Assembly (NCBI RefSeq): GCF_017303295.1 | Contig: NZ_JAFKOK010000004.1 | Coordinates: 186,001 to 250,000 of the forward strand | Length of the DNA stretch: 64,000 bases | Direction of reading: 5' to 3' | Origin: Rhodobacter sp. NTK016B | GTDB taxonomy: Bacteria; Pseudomonadota; Alphaproteobacteria; Rhodobacterales; Rhodobacteraceae | Part shown: piece by piece, positions 36,257 to 44,634 of the stretch | Position numbering within the stretch: position 1 is the stretch's first letter | How the letters are laid out: each line of letters begins with the position of its first letter | Translations under genes and position numbers: made by a program | The notes under the pieces: generated by a model | Database searches by the model: none | What the model was told of the DNA's origin: nothing | What the model saw: the letters and a program-made list of their open reading frames with translations, nothing else

Positions 36257-37438
36257 ATGCAGCGCCTGAGCCAATCGCCCACCGATCCCGCCTTCGTGCA
36301 GGATCCCTATGCTTTCTACGACCGCGCCCGTGCCGCCGGACCGGTCGTTTTCTGGGAAGATTACAATCTGCCCTGCGTCTTCGGTTTCGCCGCCGCGAAC
36401 CAGATCCTGCGCGACCGCCGCTTCGGGCGCGAGATCCCCGAGAACAAGCGCGCGCCCGTCGCGCCGCATACTGCGCCGTTCTACGAGATCGAGGCGCATT
36501 CGATGCTCGAGCTGGAGCCGCCGCGCCACAAGCGACTACGCGGGCTGGTGCTGCGCGCCTTCACCTCGCGCCGGATCGAGGCCATGGAACCCGAGATCGA
36601 CGGCCTCGTCGACGATCTGATCGCGCGATTGCCCGACGGCCCCTTCGACCTGCTTCCCGCTTTCGCCGAGACGATCCCGGTGATCGTCATCGCCCGGCTT
36701 CTGGGGGTGCCCGAAGAGATGAAGGATCAGCTGCTGGGCTGGTCGCATGACATGGTCGGCATGTATCAGGCGGGCCGCACCCGCGCGATGGAGGATGCCG
36801 CCGCCCGCGCCAGCCGCGATTTCTCGGACTTCCTGCGCGACTATGTCGAGACCCGGCGCCGCCAGCCGGGTGGCGACCTGATCACCTCGCTCATCGAGGC
36901 CGAGGAAGCGGGCGACAAGCTGTCCACCGACGAGCTGATCACCACCTGCATCCTGCTTCTGAACGCGGGCCACGAAGCCACGGTCCATGCAATCGGCAAC
37001 GGGGTGAAGACGATCCTTGAAGCGGGCGGGCCCAAAGACTGGCTGACCCCCGACAAGGTCGAGGCCACGATCGAGGAAGCCCTGCGCTTCGACCCGCCGC
37101 TGCACATGTTCACCCGCTGGGCCTATGAGCGCATCGAGGTCATGGGCCATGTCTTCGAGCCGGGCGACGAGGTGGGCGTGATGCTGGGCGCGGCCAATCG
37201 CGATCCGTCGATGTGGGAAAACCCCTCGGTCTTCGATCCCGGGCGGCCCGCGAAGCCCAATCTGGCCTTCGGCGTGGGGCTGCATTTCTGCGTCGGCGCG
37301 CCGCTGGCGCGGATGGAACTGGTGCGCGCGCTGCCCAAACTGTTCGCCGCCTGTCCCGATCTGCGGCTGGCCGAGCCTGTGGATTACGCGATGAAGTACC
37401 ATTTCCACGGGCTCGACCGGCTGATGGTGCAGCGCTGA
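36257..37438 (+). CDS. Cytochrome P450 (soluble bacterial type)
   Basis: This is a 393-residue haem-thiolate monooxygenase without a membrane anchor. It has an I-helix LLLNAGHEATVHAIGNG (the AG-x-E-(A/T)-T motif), K-helix EEALRFD (ExxR), and a haem-binding loop FGVGLHFCVGAPLAR with the Cys ligand at residue 345. The length is typical of class I bacterial P450s that need a ferredoxin and a reductase. Neither is adjacent, so electrons must come from partners elsewhere. The substrate is unknown. Codon use resembles its neighbours. Confidence 0.94.
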   Translation: MQRLSQSPTDPAFVQDPYAFYDRARAAGPVVFWEDYNLPCVFGFAAANQILRDRRFGREIPENKRAPVAPHTAPFYEIEAHSMLELEPPRHKRLRGLVLRAFTSRRIEAMEPEIDGLVDDLIARLPDGPFDLLPAFAETIPVIVIARLLGVPEEMKDQLLGWSHDMVGMYQAGRTRAMEDAAARASRDFSDFLRDYVETRRRQPGGDLITSLIEAEEAGDKLSTDELITTCILLLNAGHEATVHAIGNGVKTILEAGGPKDWLTPDKVEATIEEALRFDPPLHMFTRWAYERIEVMGHVFEPGDEVGVMLGAANRDPSMWENPSVFDPGRPAKPNLAFGVGLHFCVGAPLARMELVRALPKLFAACPDLRLAEPVDYAMKYHFHGLDRLMVQR

Positions 37439-37533
37439 GCCTGAGGCGCTAAGGAGGCCCGGATGACGGAAGGGGCGCGTGACGGGGGCATCGAGCCCCC
37501 GCCACCCGCGCGGGCTGGCCGCCCGCACCCGGA

Positions 37534-37596
37534 CCGAGAGGGGGACACGCCCCCCTCTCGGTGCTCTTCCTGTGGATATTTCCGGATTAAAGATGT
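37534..37596. repeat. Intergenic repeat copy C (hairpin plus ATATTT motif)
   Basis: CCGAGAGGGGG (37534-37544) and CCCCCTCTCGG (37551-37561) form an 11 bp stem between the convergent P450 and oxidoreductase genes. After it comes GTGGATATTTCCGGATTAAAG (37572 onward), the motif shared with the copies near 48.0 and 58.0 kb. The hairpin probably serves as a transcription end for both genes. Confidence 0.65.
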
Positions 37597-37597
37597 G

Positions 37598-38596
37598 TCA
37601 GGCGTCGGGATCGATGGCGATCAGCGCGGCGCCGATCCGGTCGTTGCTTTCGCAGGCTTCATGCGCGCGCCAGCCCTCGGCGAAAGGGGCTTCGAGCGCG
37701 ATGGTATGGGTCAGCGCGCCGGTTTCGAGCCAGCCATTGATATCGCGGATCGCCGCGCTTCGGGCCTCGGGCGGGAGGATATAAACCAGCACCATGCGCA
37801 GGGTCTGGCTGGCAAACAGCATCGGGTAGAAGGGCAGGACCGGCTCGGGCTCGGCCATAGAGCCATAGGTCGCAACCACGCCATTGGGTTTGAGAACCGC
37901 GCGCGTGACGGGCAGGTTGGCGGCGAATTCGACCTCGACGATGCGGTCGACGCCGCCCTCGGACGCGGCTTCGACCTGCAGGGCCGCATCGGGGTCGCGG
38001 TAATCGATCACCGCATCGGCGCCCATCATCCGCGCATGGTCGGCCTTGGCGGGCGAGGCGGTGGCGATTACCCGCGCCGCGCCGCCCAGTTTCGCCATCT
38101 GCACCGCATAGGCCCCGACTGCACCGCCGCCGCCGGTGACAAGAATTGTCTGGCCGGTGATCGGACCGTCGGCAAAGAGGCAGCGATGCGCGGTCATCGC
38201 CGGGATGCCCAGGCACGCGCCCTGGGCATAGCTGGCGGCATCGGGCAGGGGGACGGCCTGCGCCTCGGGCAGGCAGACATATTGGGCGGCAGAGCCGAAC
38301 GGTCTTTGCCACGCCGCGTTCCACAGCCAGACGCGCTGTCCCCGGCGCGCGGGATCGACGCCCTCGCCGGTTTCGACGATACGCCCGGCGCCGTCGCTGT
38401 CGGGTATGACCAGCGGGAAAGGGATCGGCGCGCGGGCGCCCGCACGGGTCTTGGCGTCCGACGGATTGGCGCCGGAAAAGGCCACTTGCACCAGCACCTC
38501 GCCGGGGCCGGGCTTCGGGCGCTCGACCTTGCGCAGCGTGAGGACCTCGCGCGCGGGGCCGGTGCGGTCGTAGCAAAGGGCCTGCATAGCGGTCAT
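37598..38596 (-). CDS. Zinc-free MDR-type NADPH:quinone oxidoreductase-like protein
   Basis: This medium-chain dehydrogenase/reductase of about 332 residues has a GroES-like N-terminal half (PGPGEVLVQVAFSGANPSDAKTRAG) and a Rossmann half with VTGGGGAVGAYAVQMAKLGG. The zinc-site cysteines are absent, as in quinone or enone reductases. The ATG at 38596 lies 44 bp after the hemF stop on the same strand, so the two may be co-transcribed. A second ATG at 38587 is also possible. Its link to haem synthesis is only positional. Confidence 0.87.
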   Translation of the reverse strand: MTAMQALCYDRTGPAREVLTLRKVERPKPGPGEVLVQVAFSGANPSDAKTRAGARAPIPFPLVIPDSDGAGRIVETGEGVDPARRGQRVWLWNAAWQRPFGSAAQYVCLPEAQAVPLPDAASYAQGACLGIPAMTAHRCLFADGPITGQTILVTGGGGAVGAYAVQMAKLGGAARVIATASPAKADHARMMGADAVIDYRDPDAALQVEAASEGGVDRIVEVEFAANLPVTRAVLKPNGVVATYGSMAEPEPVLPFYPMLFASQTLRMVLVYILPPEARSAAIRDINGWLETGALTHTIALEAPFAEGWRAHEACESNDRIGAALIAIDPDA

Positions 38597-38640
38597 CTCT
38601 GTCTCGTCCTTGGGCAAGGGGTTGGGGGCCGGATCGCGGG

Positions 38641-39522
38641 TCAGACCCATTTCGCCAGCGGCGGCAGGCTCATCAGGACCGCATTGGCGTCGTGCCCGGT
38701 TTCCAGACCGAACTTGGTGCCGCGGTCATAGACAAGGTTGTATTCAGCATAGAGCCCGCGATGGATGAGCTGTGCGTCGCGATCGGCCTCGGTCCAGTCC
38801 TGCACCCGGCGCTTTTCGCATAGCGGCGCGAAGGCGGGCAAGAAGGCCTCGCCCACCGCGCGGGTGAAGGCGAAATCGGCGTCCCAGCTATCGGCGTCCT
38901 GTCCGCCCGAATTGAGGTCGTCATAGAAGATCCCGCCGACGCCGCGCGCGCGACCGCGATGGGGAATGAAGAAGTACTCGTCCGCCCAGGCCTTGAACCG
39001 GTCGTAGTAGCCCGCGTCATGCGCGTCGCAGGCGCGCTGCAGCTCGGCATGGAAATGCGCCGTGTCCTCGGGGTATTCGAGACAGGGATTGAGATCCGCG
39101 CCGCCGCCGAACCACCACGCGCCGGGCGTCCAGAACATGCGGGTATTCATGTGCACGGCCGGGCAATGCGGGTTGCGCATATGCGCGACAAGGCTGATGC
39201 CGGAGGCCCAGAAGCGCGGGTCGTCGGCCATGCCTGGCACGCCGCGCGCGGCCATCGCTTTTTGCGCGCGCTCGCCCAGCGTGCCATGCACCGCCGACCA
39301 GTTGACGCCGACCTTTTCGAACAGCCGTCCGCCGCGCATCACCGACATGATCCCGCCGCCGCCCGCGCCGCCGTCGCGCTGAGTGGGCGTGACTTCGAAC
39401 CGCCCGGCGGGCAGGTCGCTGTCGGTCGTGTCCTCGAGCGCCTCGAAGGCCTGCGTGATGGTGTCGCGCAGGCTGCGGAACCAATCGGCGGCTTCGGTCT
39501 TGCGGGTTTCGAAATCGGTCAT
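38641..39522 (-). CDS. hemF: Oxygen-dependent coproporphyrinogen III oxidase
   Basis: This 293-residue cytosolic enzyme decarboxylates two propionates of coproporphyrinogen III with oxygen. Family motifs: GGGIMSVMRGGRLFEKVGVNWS, HMNTRMFWTPGAWWFGGGADLNP and HRGRARGVGGIFYDDL. The length is normal. A GAGAGGC Shine-Dalgarno-like sequence lies before the ATG. It works downstream of hemA in the same pathway but is aerobic only. A short intergenic repeat sits right upstream and includes a weak FNR-like sequence (TTGAC-AATA-CTCAA on the - strand). Confidence 0.96.
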   Translation of the reverse strand: MTDFETRKTEAADWFRSLRDTITQAFEALEDTTDSDLPAGRFEVTPTQRDGGAGGGGIMSVMRGGRLFEKVGVNWSAVHGTLGERAQKAMAARGVPGMADDPRFWASGISLVAHMRNPHCPAVHMNTRMFWTPGAWWFGGGADLNPCLEYPEDTAHFHAELQRACDAHDAGYYDRFKAWADEYFFIPHRGRARGVGGIFYDDLNSGGQDADSWDADFAFTRAVGEAFLPAFAPLCEKRRVQDWTEADRDAQLIHRGLYAEYNLVYDRGTKFGLETGHDANAVLMSLPPLAKWV

Positions 39523-39544
39523 GGAGCCTCTCGGTGGCAGCGAC

Positions 39545-39570
39545 TTTTGAGTATTGTCAACAAGGTGAGG
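39545..39570. repeat. Short intergenic repeat motif (degenerate copy)
   Basis: TTTTGAGTATTGTCAACAAGG begins at 39545 and resembles the sequence at 46457 and the ATATTT parts of the longer copies. It lies between the hemF start and the DUF2332 stop. As it is short and degenerate, the assignment rests on its similarity and intergenic location. Confidence 0.45.
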
Positions 39571-39573
39571 GGA

Positions 39574-40602
39574 TCAGCGCGCGCGCCATTCGACCCAGCG
39601 GCCATGGAAATCCGCACGGCCGAGATCGATTGTCCGGTCGCCGGGCCAGAGCCGCAGGGTCAGGCCCGCGCCCGGACTGGCGCCGTCATGTTCATAGGCA
39701 AGCCAGGCGAGCGGGGCGTCGGGGGTGGCGCGGGCGCCCGCCGCTTCCATCAGCCGGGTGCCACGCTGCTTCGCGGCGTCGGGGAAATACTGCCACGCGA
39801 CGGTGGACCAGACCAGATGCAGGTGGCCGGGCTTCGGCGCGAGGCGGATTTCGAGCCAGTCGACGGCGTCGGCACGGTCAGGCCTGGGCGGATTGGTGGC
39901 GATGGCCGCTTCGGTCAGCGCGCGGCGATGCGGCTGATCGGGCCAGAGATAGGCAAGAAGGCGCAGCCGCTCGTCGGCATCGTTCAGGTCGATCGGATTG
40001 AGATCGACGCCCGCGCGATTAGCCACGGTGATATCGGCAGCAAAGGGCAGGGCGCCCGTCCATTCGGGGCTGAGGACTACGCCAGTCGAGGGGCTGCCCA
40101 GCCGCGTGCCGCCCGCTTGCAGCGCGAACCGGTCCCAGTTCAGGTTCAGCCCGGCACTGGCGCCGAGTTCAGAGAAGACGAAGGGCAGGGTGAAACGCTC
40201 GGCCAGCCAATGGCCGGTGGCGATCAGCACGGCGGCGCGGCGGACCTCGTTGGTTTGCGGTGCACGCTCGATGAACGGGGCGATGAAATCGACCGCGGCA
40301 TCCAGCGCGGTGTCGATGGCCTGCCAGAGCGCCTCGTCAGGGACGTTGTGTTGCGGATAGACCGCTTCCAGCGCCGTGTTCCCGCGCAGGACGAGCGCGT
40401 GCAGCGCCCCGGCAAGGCGCAGCGGCACCGCGTCGCCCGAAGCGGTCATGTCGCCGGGCCAGTCGAACAGGCGCTTCGTAAGAGGCCGGTCGGGTTCGAG
40501 GCGGTCGGCCAGAAGGGTGCAGAGCCGCTCCATGAAGGGAGAGCCAAGGGCGGCACAGCTTGCGCCCTGAGCGCGAAACGCTTGGCGAAGGGGATGGGTC
40601 AT
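39574..40602 (-). CDS. DUF2332 family protein
   Basis: This 342-residue cytosolic protein matches the DUF2332 pattern: RAGVDLNPIDLNDADERLRLLAYLWPDQ in the middle, LHLVWSTVAWQYFP later, and an early ELGASAGLNLNWDRFAL with a glycine-rich turn that recalls a methyltransferase motif I. No catalytic function is established for the family. It overlaps pth by 4 bp (ATGA), so its translation is coupled to peptidyl-tRNA hydrolase. Confidence 0.85.
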   Translation of the reverse strand: MTHPLRQAFRAQGASCAALGSPFMERLCTLLADRLEPDRPLTKRLFDWPGDMTASGDAVPLRLAGALHALVLRGNTALEAVYPQHNVPDEALWQAIDTALDAAVDFIAPFIERAPQTNEVRRAAVLIATGHWLAERFTLPFVFSELGASAGLNLNWDRFALQAGGTRLGSPSTGVVLSPEWTGALPFAADITVANRAGVDLNPIDLNDADERLRLLAYLWPDQPHRRALTEAAIATNPPRPDRADAVDWLEIRLAPKPGHLHLVWSTVAWQYFPDAAKQRGTRLMEAAGARATPDAPLAWLAYEHDGASPGAGLTLRLWPGDRTIDLGRADFHGRWVEWRAR

Positions 40603-41309
40603 CGGAACCTGTCGGCGAGTTTCTGCAGGGCCGAGCGGGTATCTTCCGGCGCAGAGATGGGCTGCGGGGCAGCGGTCTTGGGCTCGGTTGCTGGCGTCTC
40701 GCGCCCCTGATTGCGGCCCTGATTTTGCCCCTGATTTCGGGCAGGCGCCGTGCGGGCCGCGACGGCGTTCTGGAACTTCGCACCATCCCCGGCGGCGAGG
40801 TGATCGGCGCCGTCCGAGATGCCGCGCATCAGGTCGTCGAGCCAGTCGTCGTCGGCCTTGGCGAAATCGTGCAGCACATAGGCCGCAACGCGATCCTTGT
40901 GGCCGGGATGGCCGATGCCCAGCCGCACGCGGCCATAGGCCTCGCCGATATGCTGGTGGATCGAGCGCAGCCCGTTATGGCCCGCATGGCCGCCGCCCTG
41001 TTTCAGCCGCAACTTGCCCGGGGCTAGGTCGAGTTCGTCATGCAGGACGATCACGTCGGCGGGGTCGAGCTTGAGATAACGCATCGCTTCGCCCACCGCC
41101 TGACCCGAGAGGTTCATGAAGGTCTGAGGCTTGAGAAGCATGGCCTTGTCGCCGCCGAGACGGCCCTCGGAAACCTGCGCCTGAAAGCGGGTTTTCCATG
41201 GGCTGAACCCGTGGTCCGAGGCGATCCGGTCCACGGCCATGAAGCCGATATTGTGACGGTTCTGCGCGTATTTCGCGCCGGGATTTCCAAGGCCGACAAT
41301 GAGTTTCAT
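40599..41309 (-). CDS. pth: Peptidyl-tRNA hydrolase with a Gln/Asn-rich C-terminal tail
   Basis: This 236-residue enzyme releases peptides from drop-off peptidyl-tRNAs. MKLIVGLGNPGAKYAQNRHNIGFM holds the catalytic His 19 and Asn 10. The middle text FMNLSGQAVGEAMRYL and GGGHAGHNGLRSI is standard. The normal domain ends near residue 185. The last ~50 residues are extra: a NQGQNQGRNQGR repeat, a Pro/Thr linker and a short amphipathic end (ALQKLADRF). Such tails on Pth occur in other alphaproteobacteria. The tail repeat recalls the QG-rich tail of the transporter at 52.4 kb. Confidence 0.95.
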   Translation of the reverse strand: MKLIVGLGNPGAKYAQNRHNIGFMAVDRIASDHGFSPWKTRFQAQVSEGRLGGDKAMLLKPQTFMNLSGQAVGEAMRYLKLDPADVIVLHDELDLAPGKLRLKQGGGHAGHNGLRSIHQHIGEAYGRVRLGIGHPGHKDRVAAYVLHDFAKADDDWLDDLMRGISDGADHLAAGDGAKFQNAVAARTAPARNQGQNQGRNQGRETPATEPKTAAPQPISAPEDTRSALQKLADRFR

Positions 41310-41457
41310 GGCGCTTGTTCTAGCGCGCGCCCCGGGGGGTGTCCATTGGCGGCGGGCGGTCGGGCAAGGTCATGACTGCTGCGGAAACGGACAGTTCGGG
41401 CGTGGGGCGGGGAACCGGGCGCGCGCTGCCGGGGTTGGTCTGCGAAAGGAGAATGCC

Positions 41458-41712
41458 ATGGCCAATCCCAGTCTGAAGGACGAAGACCTGTACGAGACCC
41501 TGCGCGACGAGGGAATGTCGAAGGAAAAGGCAGCCCGCATTTCGAATGCGAAGGCCAATCCCGACATGCATCCGTCCCGGAAGGGCGGCAAGGCGCCGCC
41601 TTACGAGGAATGGACGCGCGACGATCTCTATGCCCGGGCGCAGGAGATCGGCATCGACGGACGCTCGGCGATGAGCAAGGACGAGCTGATCGAGGCGCTG
41701 CGCAACCACTGA
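41458..41712 (+). CDS. Small Rho-N/SAP-like protein
   Basis: This is an 84-residue, highly charged protein. The N-terminal half (about 1-40) reads MANPSLKDEDLYETLRDEGM followed by Lys/Ala-rich text, like small stress-type proteins of alphaproteobacteria. The C-terminal half, EWTRDDLYARAQEIGIDGRSAMSKDELIEALR, is a Rho-N/SAP-like fold that can bind nucleic acid. AAAGGAG lies 5 nt before the ATG at 41458. It is a single gene ending at a bidirectional terminator. Confidence 0.78.
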   Translation: MANPSLKDEDLYETLRDEGMSKEKAARISNAKANPDMHPSRKGGKAPPYEEWTRDDLYARAQEIGIDGRSAMSKDELIEALRNH

Positions 41713-41733
41713 AGGTGCCACCTGCGCAACGAA

Positions 41734-41760
41734 AAACCCCGCCCGGAAGGGGCGGGGTTT
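41734..41760. terminator. Bidirectional intrinsic terminator
   Basis: AAACCCCGCCC (41734-41744) and GGGCGGGGTTT (41750-41760) form a perfect 11 bp stem. It lies between the small Rho-N-like gene (+) and rplY (-), which are convergent. A-run/T-run flanks on both sides give U-tracts on either strand, and the rplY side has the better one. Confidence 0.9.
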
Positions 41761-41793
41761 CGGATAGCTTCGCCTGAAGCGAAAGCCTGAGGA

Positions 41794-42420
41794 TTACTCC
41801 TCGGCGGCTTCTTCTTCGGCACCGTCGTCCTCGGCATCGGCCGAACGCAGACCCGACGGGGCGGCGATGTTGGCGATGACGAAGTTCCGGTTGATGACCG
41901 GCTTCACGCCGTTCGGCAGTTCGATGTCGTTGATGTGGACGGTGTCACCGATTTGCTTGCCGGTCAGATCGACCACCAGCTTTTCGGGGATCTCGCCCGC
42001 CAGAACGTTCAGTTCGACATCCGAGCGCACCACGACCAGCGTGCCGCCGCGCTTCAGACCCGGTGCCGCGTCGTGGTTCACGAATTCCACGTGGACGTAC
42101 AGGTTGATGCGCGAGGTGCGGCGCAGGCGCATCAGGTCGACATGCGTCGGCAGGTCTTTGACAACGTCGCGCTGCACATCGCGGCAGATCACGCGCACGT
42201 CTTCCTGACCGTCGACTTTCAGGTTCCAAAGCTGCGACTTGAAGCGGCCTTGCTTCAGCAGTTTCAGCAGGTAGTTGAAGTCGAAGTTGACGTTCAGCGG
42301 GTCCGCACCGCCCCCGTAGAGGACGCCGGGCACTTTGCCGTCGCGACGAGCTTGACGAGCGGCCCCCTTGCCCGACCCCGTCCGGACCTCGGCGATCAGA
42401 TCCTGGATCTCACCAGCCAT
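41794..42420 (-). CDS. rplY: Ribosomal protein bL25, long (CTC) form
   Basis: This 208-residue 5S-rRNA-binding protein has an L25 domain (about 1-95: [26 protein letters not shown]) followed by the TL5/CTC beta domain (about 100-190) and an acidic tail ending EEEAAEE. The start at 42420 ([12 protein letters not shown]) is family-like, and GGAGAACCGAT precedes it. It belongs to the rplY-pth pairing seen in many bacteria, though here the small Rho-N-like gene lies between them on the opposite strand. Confidence 0.95.
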   Translation of the reverse strand: MAGEIQDLIAEVRTGSGKGAARQARRDGKVPGVLYGGGADPLNVNFDFNYLLKLLKQGRFKSQLWNLKVDGQEDVRVICRDVQRDVVKDLPTHVDLMRLRRTSRINLYVHVEFVNHDAAPGLKRGGTLVVVRSDVELNVLAGEIPEKLVVDLTGKQIGDTVHINDIELPNGVKPVINRNFVIANIAAPSGLRSADAEDDGAEEEAAEE

Positions 42421-42585
42421 ATCGGTTCTCCATGAATTAGGTTGCATAAGCCACGCCCCTCCAAGGGTGGATGCGCAGCCGGGCTGCCCATAGCGCAGGC
42501 CGGGCACGAAGGAAAGGGGAAAGTGCATCTTCACAGGCGTTGCGCATGGGCCGGGGCCAAAGCACGCTGCGCGCTGCACGGTCGC

Positions 42586-44391
42586 TCAGCCGTCGTTGAA
42601 TTGCAGCGCGTGCAGGCGGGCATAGACCCCCTCAAGCGCCAGCAAGGTCTCGTGATCGCCTTCTTCGACCACCCGGCCGGCTTCCATCACGACGATCTTG
42701 TCGGCATGGCGCACGGTCGACAGGCGGTGCGCGATCACCAGCGTCGTGCGCTGCGAACTGAGCTCGTCGAGCGCTTCCTGCACCAGCGCTTCGGATTGCG
42801 CATCGAGCGCCGAGGTCGCCTCGTCCAGCAGCAGAACCGGCGCTTCGCGCACCAGCGCGCGGGCGATCGCCACGCGCTGCCGCTGACCGCCCGACAGAGC
42901 CGATCCGCGCGGTCCGACCCGTGTCTCAAGCCCCAGCGGAAGTCCGGGCACGAATTCGTCGACATGCGCGGCCTTGATCGCGCGCTGCAACTGCTCTTCG
43001 GGGACGTCGGTCTTGCCCATGAGCACATTGTCGCGCAGCGTTTCGTCGAACAGCGCACTGTCTTGCGCGACGACGCTGAACTGGCTGCGAAGCCCGCGCA
43101 GATCCATGCGCGTGATATCCTCGCCACCCAGCAGGACCTTCCCGGCTTGCGCATCGACCAGACGCGTCAGCAGCATGAAGACGGTGGATTTCCCCGCGCC
43201 CGACGGCCCGACCAGCGCCGTGGTCTGCCCGGCCTTCGCGGTAAAGCTGAGACCGCGCAGCACCGGCTCGGATTCGTAGGCGAAGGTGACGTCGTCGAAG
43301 ACCACGTCTTCCTTGCCGTGCTCAGGCAGTGGGGCCAGGTCGCCCTCGGGCTGGGTGATGCGCGGCTTTTCCGACAGCAGGCGGTGGATCCGTTCGAGCG
43401 AGGCGAGGACGTTCTGCCATGCACCGGCAAGGTTGCCCAGACGGCGCAGCGGTTCGAACAGGAAGGCGATCGCGGCGAAGAAGGTCATGAAATCGCCGAC
43501 CGTGCGGTCTCCGGCGGCGATCTGGCTGCCCGCGAAGATCATCACCAGCGCGAAGCCCATCGCGGCAACCAGATCCGACATCGACCCCATCGCCGCCTGA
43601 CCGCCCGTCACGCGCACGCGCGCCTTGACGAAGCGGGTGAAGACACGGCTCAGGCGCGCGGTCTCGTTCTCTTCGGTGCCGGTGCGCTGGATGGTCTGCA
43701 CGCCGTGGAAAATCTCATCGAGCCGGGTCGAGGCCGCAGCGGAACTCTCGCGCGCCCGCACGCCCATCGCCCGCACCAGCCGCTGCAGGAAGGCCGCCGG
43801 CAGGACCAGAAGCGGCACGCCCACCAGCGCGATCACCGTCCACAGCCAGTCAGTCCACATCGCGACGCCCAGAAGCACCACGATCGACACCATGTCACGC
43901 CCGACATTGGGGATGATCTTTTCAAAGACCGCGTTCAGTTCCAGCGTATCGCCCCGCACCCGGTCGATCAGATGCCCGGGCGGGTGACGATGATGGAACG
44001 ATTGGTCCAGCCCGATCAGGTGCTGCGTCATGTCGAGTTGCAGCCGCGTCACGACTTTTTCGGAAACATAGGCCATGAGCGTGCGGTAGGTCAGCGACGA
44101 CACCGCGCGCACCACGAACGTGGCCGAGATCCCGATTGCGACCCAGAACACCATGTCCTCTTGGCCCGCCACCAGAACATCGTCGAACATGGGCTTCAGC
44201 ATCGCGCTGAGCACGCCCGCCATGGCGCCATCCATCGCCATCAGGATGATACCGACGATGATATAGGGCAGCCAGCGGCGGACATGGGTGCGCCAGAACC
44301 AGCGCGCCAGTGCGCGGTCCTGCGCCGGGTCCGCGCGGCGCGGCAGCGGTTCCGACTTGGATTTCTTTTTCGGGGTCGACACTTGGCTCAC
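42586..44391 (-). CDS. MsbA-like ABC exporter (half-transporter)
   Basis: This is a 601-residue fused exporter. Six membrane helices lie within about 40-330, followed by an ATPase with Walker A GPSGAGKST (395-403), signature LSGGQRQR, Walker B VLLLDEATSALD and the switch His in IAHRLST. It acts as a homodimer. The closest kind is the MsbA/lipid A or multidrug exporter. A basic N-terminal stub (KKKSKSEPLPRR) faces the cytoplasm. The substrate cannot be read from the sequence. It ends about 165 bp upstream of the rplY start on the same strand. Confidence 0.92.
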   Translation of the reverse strand: MSQVSTPKKKSKSEPLPRRADPAQDRALARWFWRTHVRRWLPYIIVGIILMAMDGAMAGVLSAMLKPMFDDVLVAGQEDMVFWVAIGISATFVVRAVSSLTYRTLMAYVSEKVVTRLQLDMTQHLIGLDQSFHHRHPPGHLIDRVRGDTLELNAVFEKIIPNVGRDMVSIVVLLGVAMWTDWLWTVIALVGVPLLVLPAAFLQRLVRAMGVRARESSAAASTRLDEIFHGVQTIQRTGTEENETARLSRVFTRFVKARVRVTGGQAAMGSMSDLVAAMGFALVMIFAGSQIAAGDRTVGDFMTFFAAIAFLFEPLRRLGNLAGAWQNVLASLERIHRLLSEKPRITQPEGDLAPLPEHGKEDVVFDDVTFAYESEPVLRGLSFTAKAGQTTALVGPSGAGKSTVFMLLTRLVDAQAGKVLLGGEDITRMDLRGLRSQFSVVAQDSALFDETLRDNVLMGKTDVPEEQLQRAIKAAHVDEFVPGLPLGLETRVGPRGSALSGGQRQRVAIARALVREAPVLLLDEATSALDAQSEALVQEALDELSSQRTTLVIAHRLSTVRHADKIVVMEAGRVVEEGDHETLLALEGVYARLHALQFNDG

Positions 44392-44634
44392 GCGGGAATG
44401 CCCAGATTGATCGCGGCTCTATACATGGGATCGCCGCGCAGGGAAACCGGGGCCTTCGCGGCAGGCGGTTTCCTTCGGGCCGGGCTTTGCAAAGCGGGCG
44501 CGAAACAGTGCCGGGAACCCGCCCCGGCGCCTAGGCGTTTGATTCCGCGCGCAAGACAGGCCACCTTGGCGGCGATGCGAGGCACAGATGATGCGAGTCT
44601 CGCACCCAAGACCCCAGGCGGCTCAGGAGAGGCC

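Noticed and set aside
39545-39570. TTGAC-AATA-CTCAA on the - strand as an FNR box for hemF.
   Set aside because: It matches only 8 of 10 positions and lies inside a copy of the common intergenic repeat motif, so the similarity is probably incidental.
42442-44634. A very long + strand open frame continuous with the SLC13-type transporter gene.
   Set aside because: It is antisense to the complete MsbA-like gene, its text is Arg/His/Gln-rich without any fold, and the transporter has its own Shine-Dalgarno (AGGAGAGG) and ATG at 44635.
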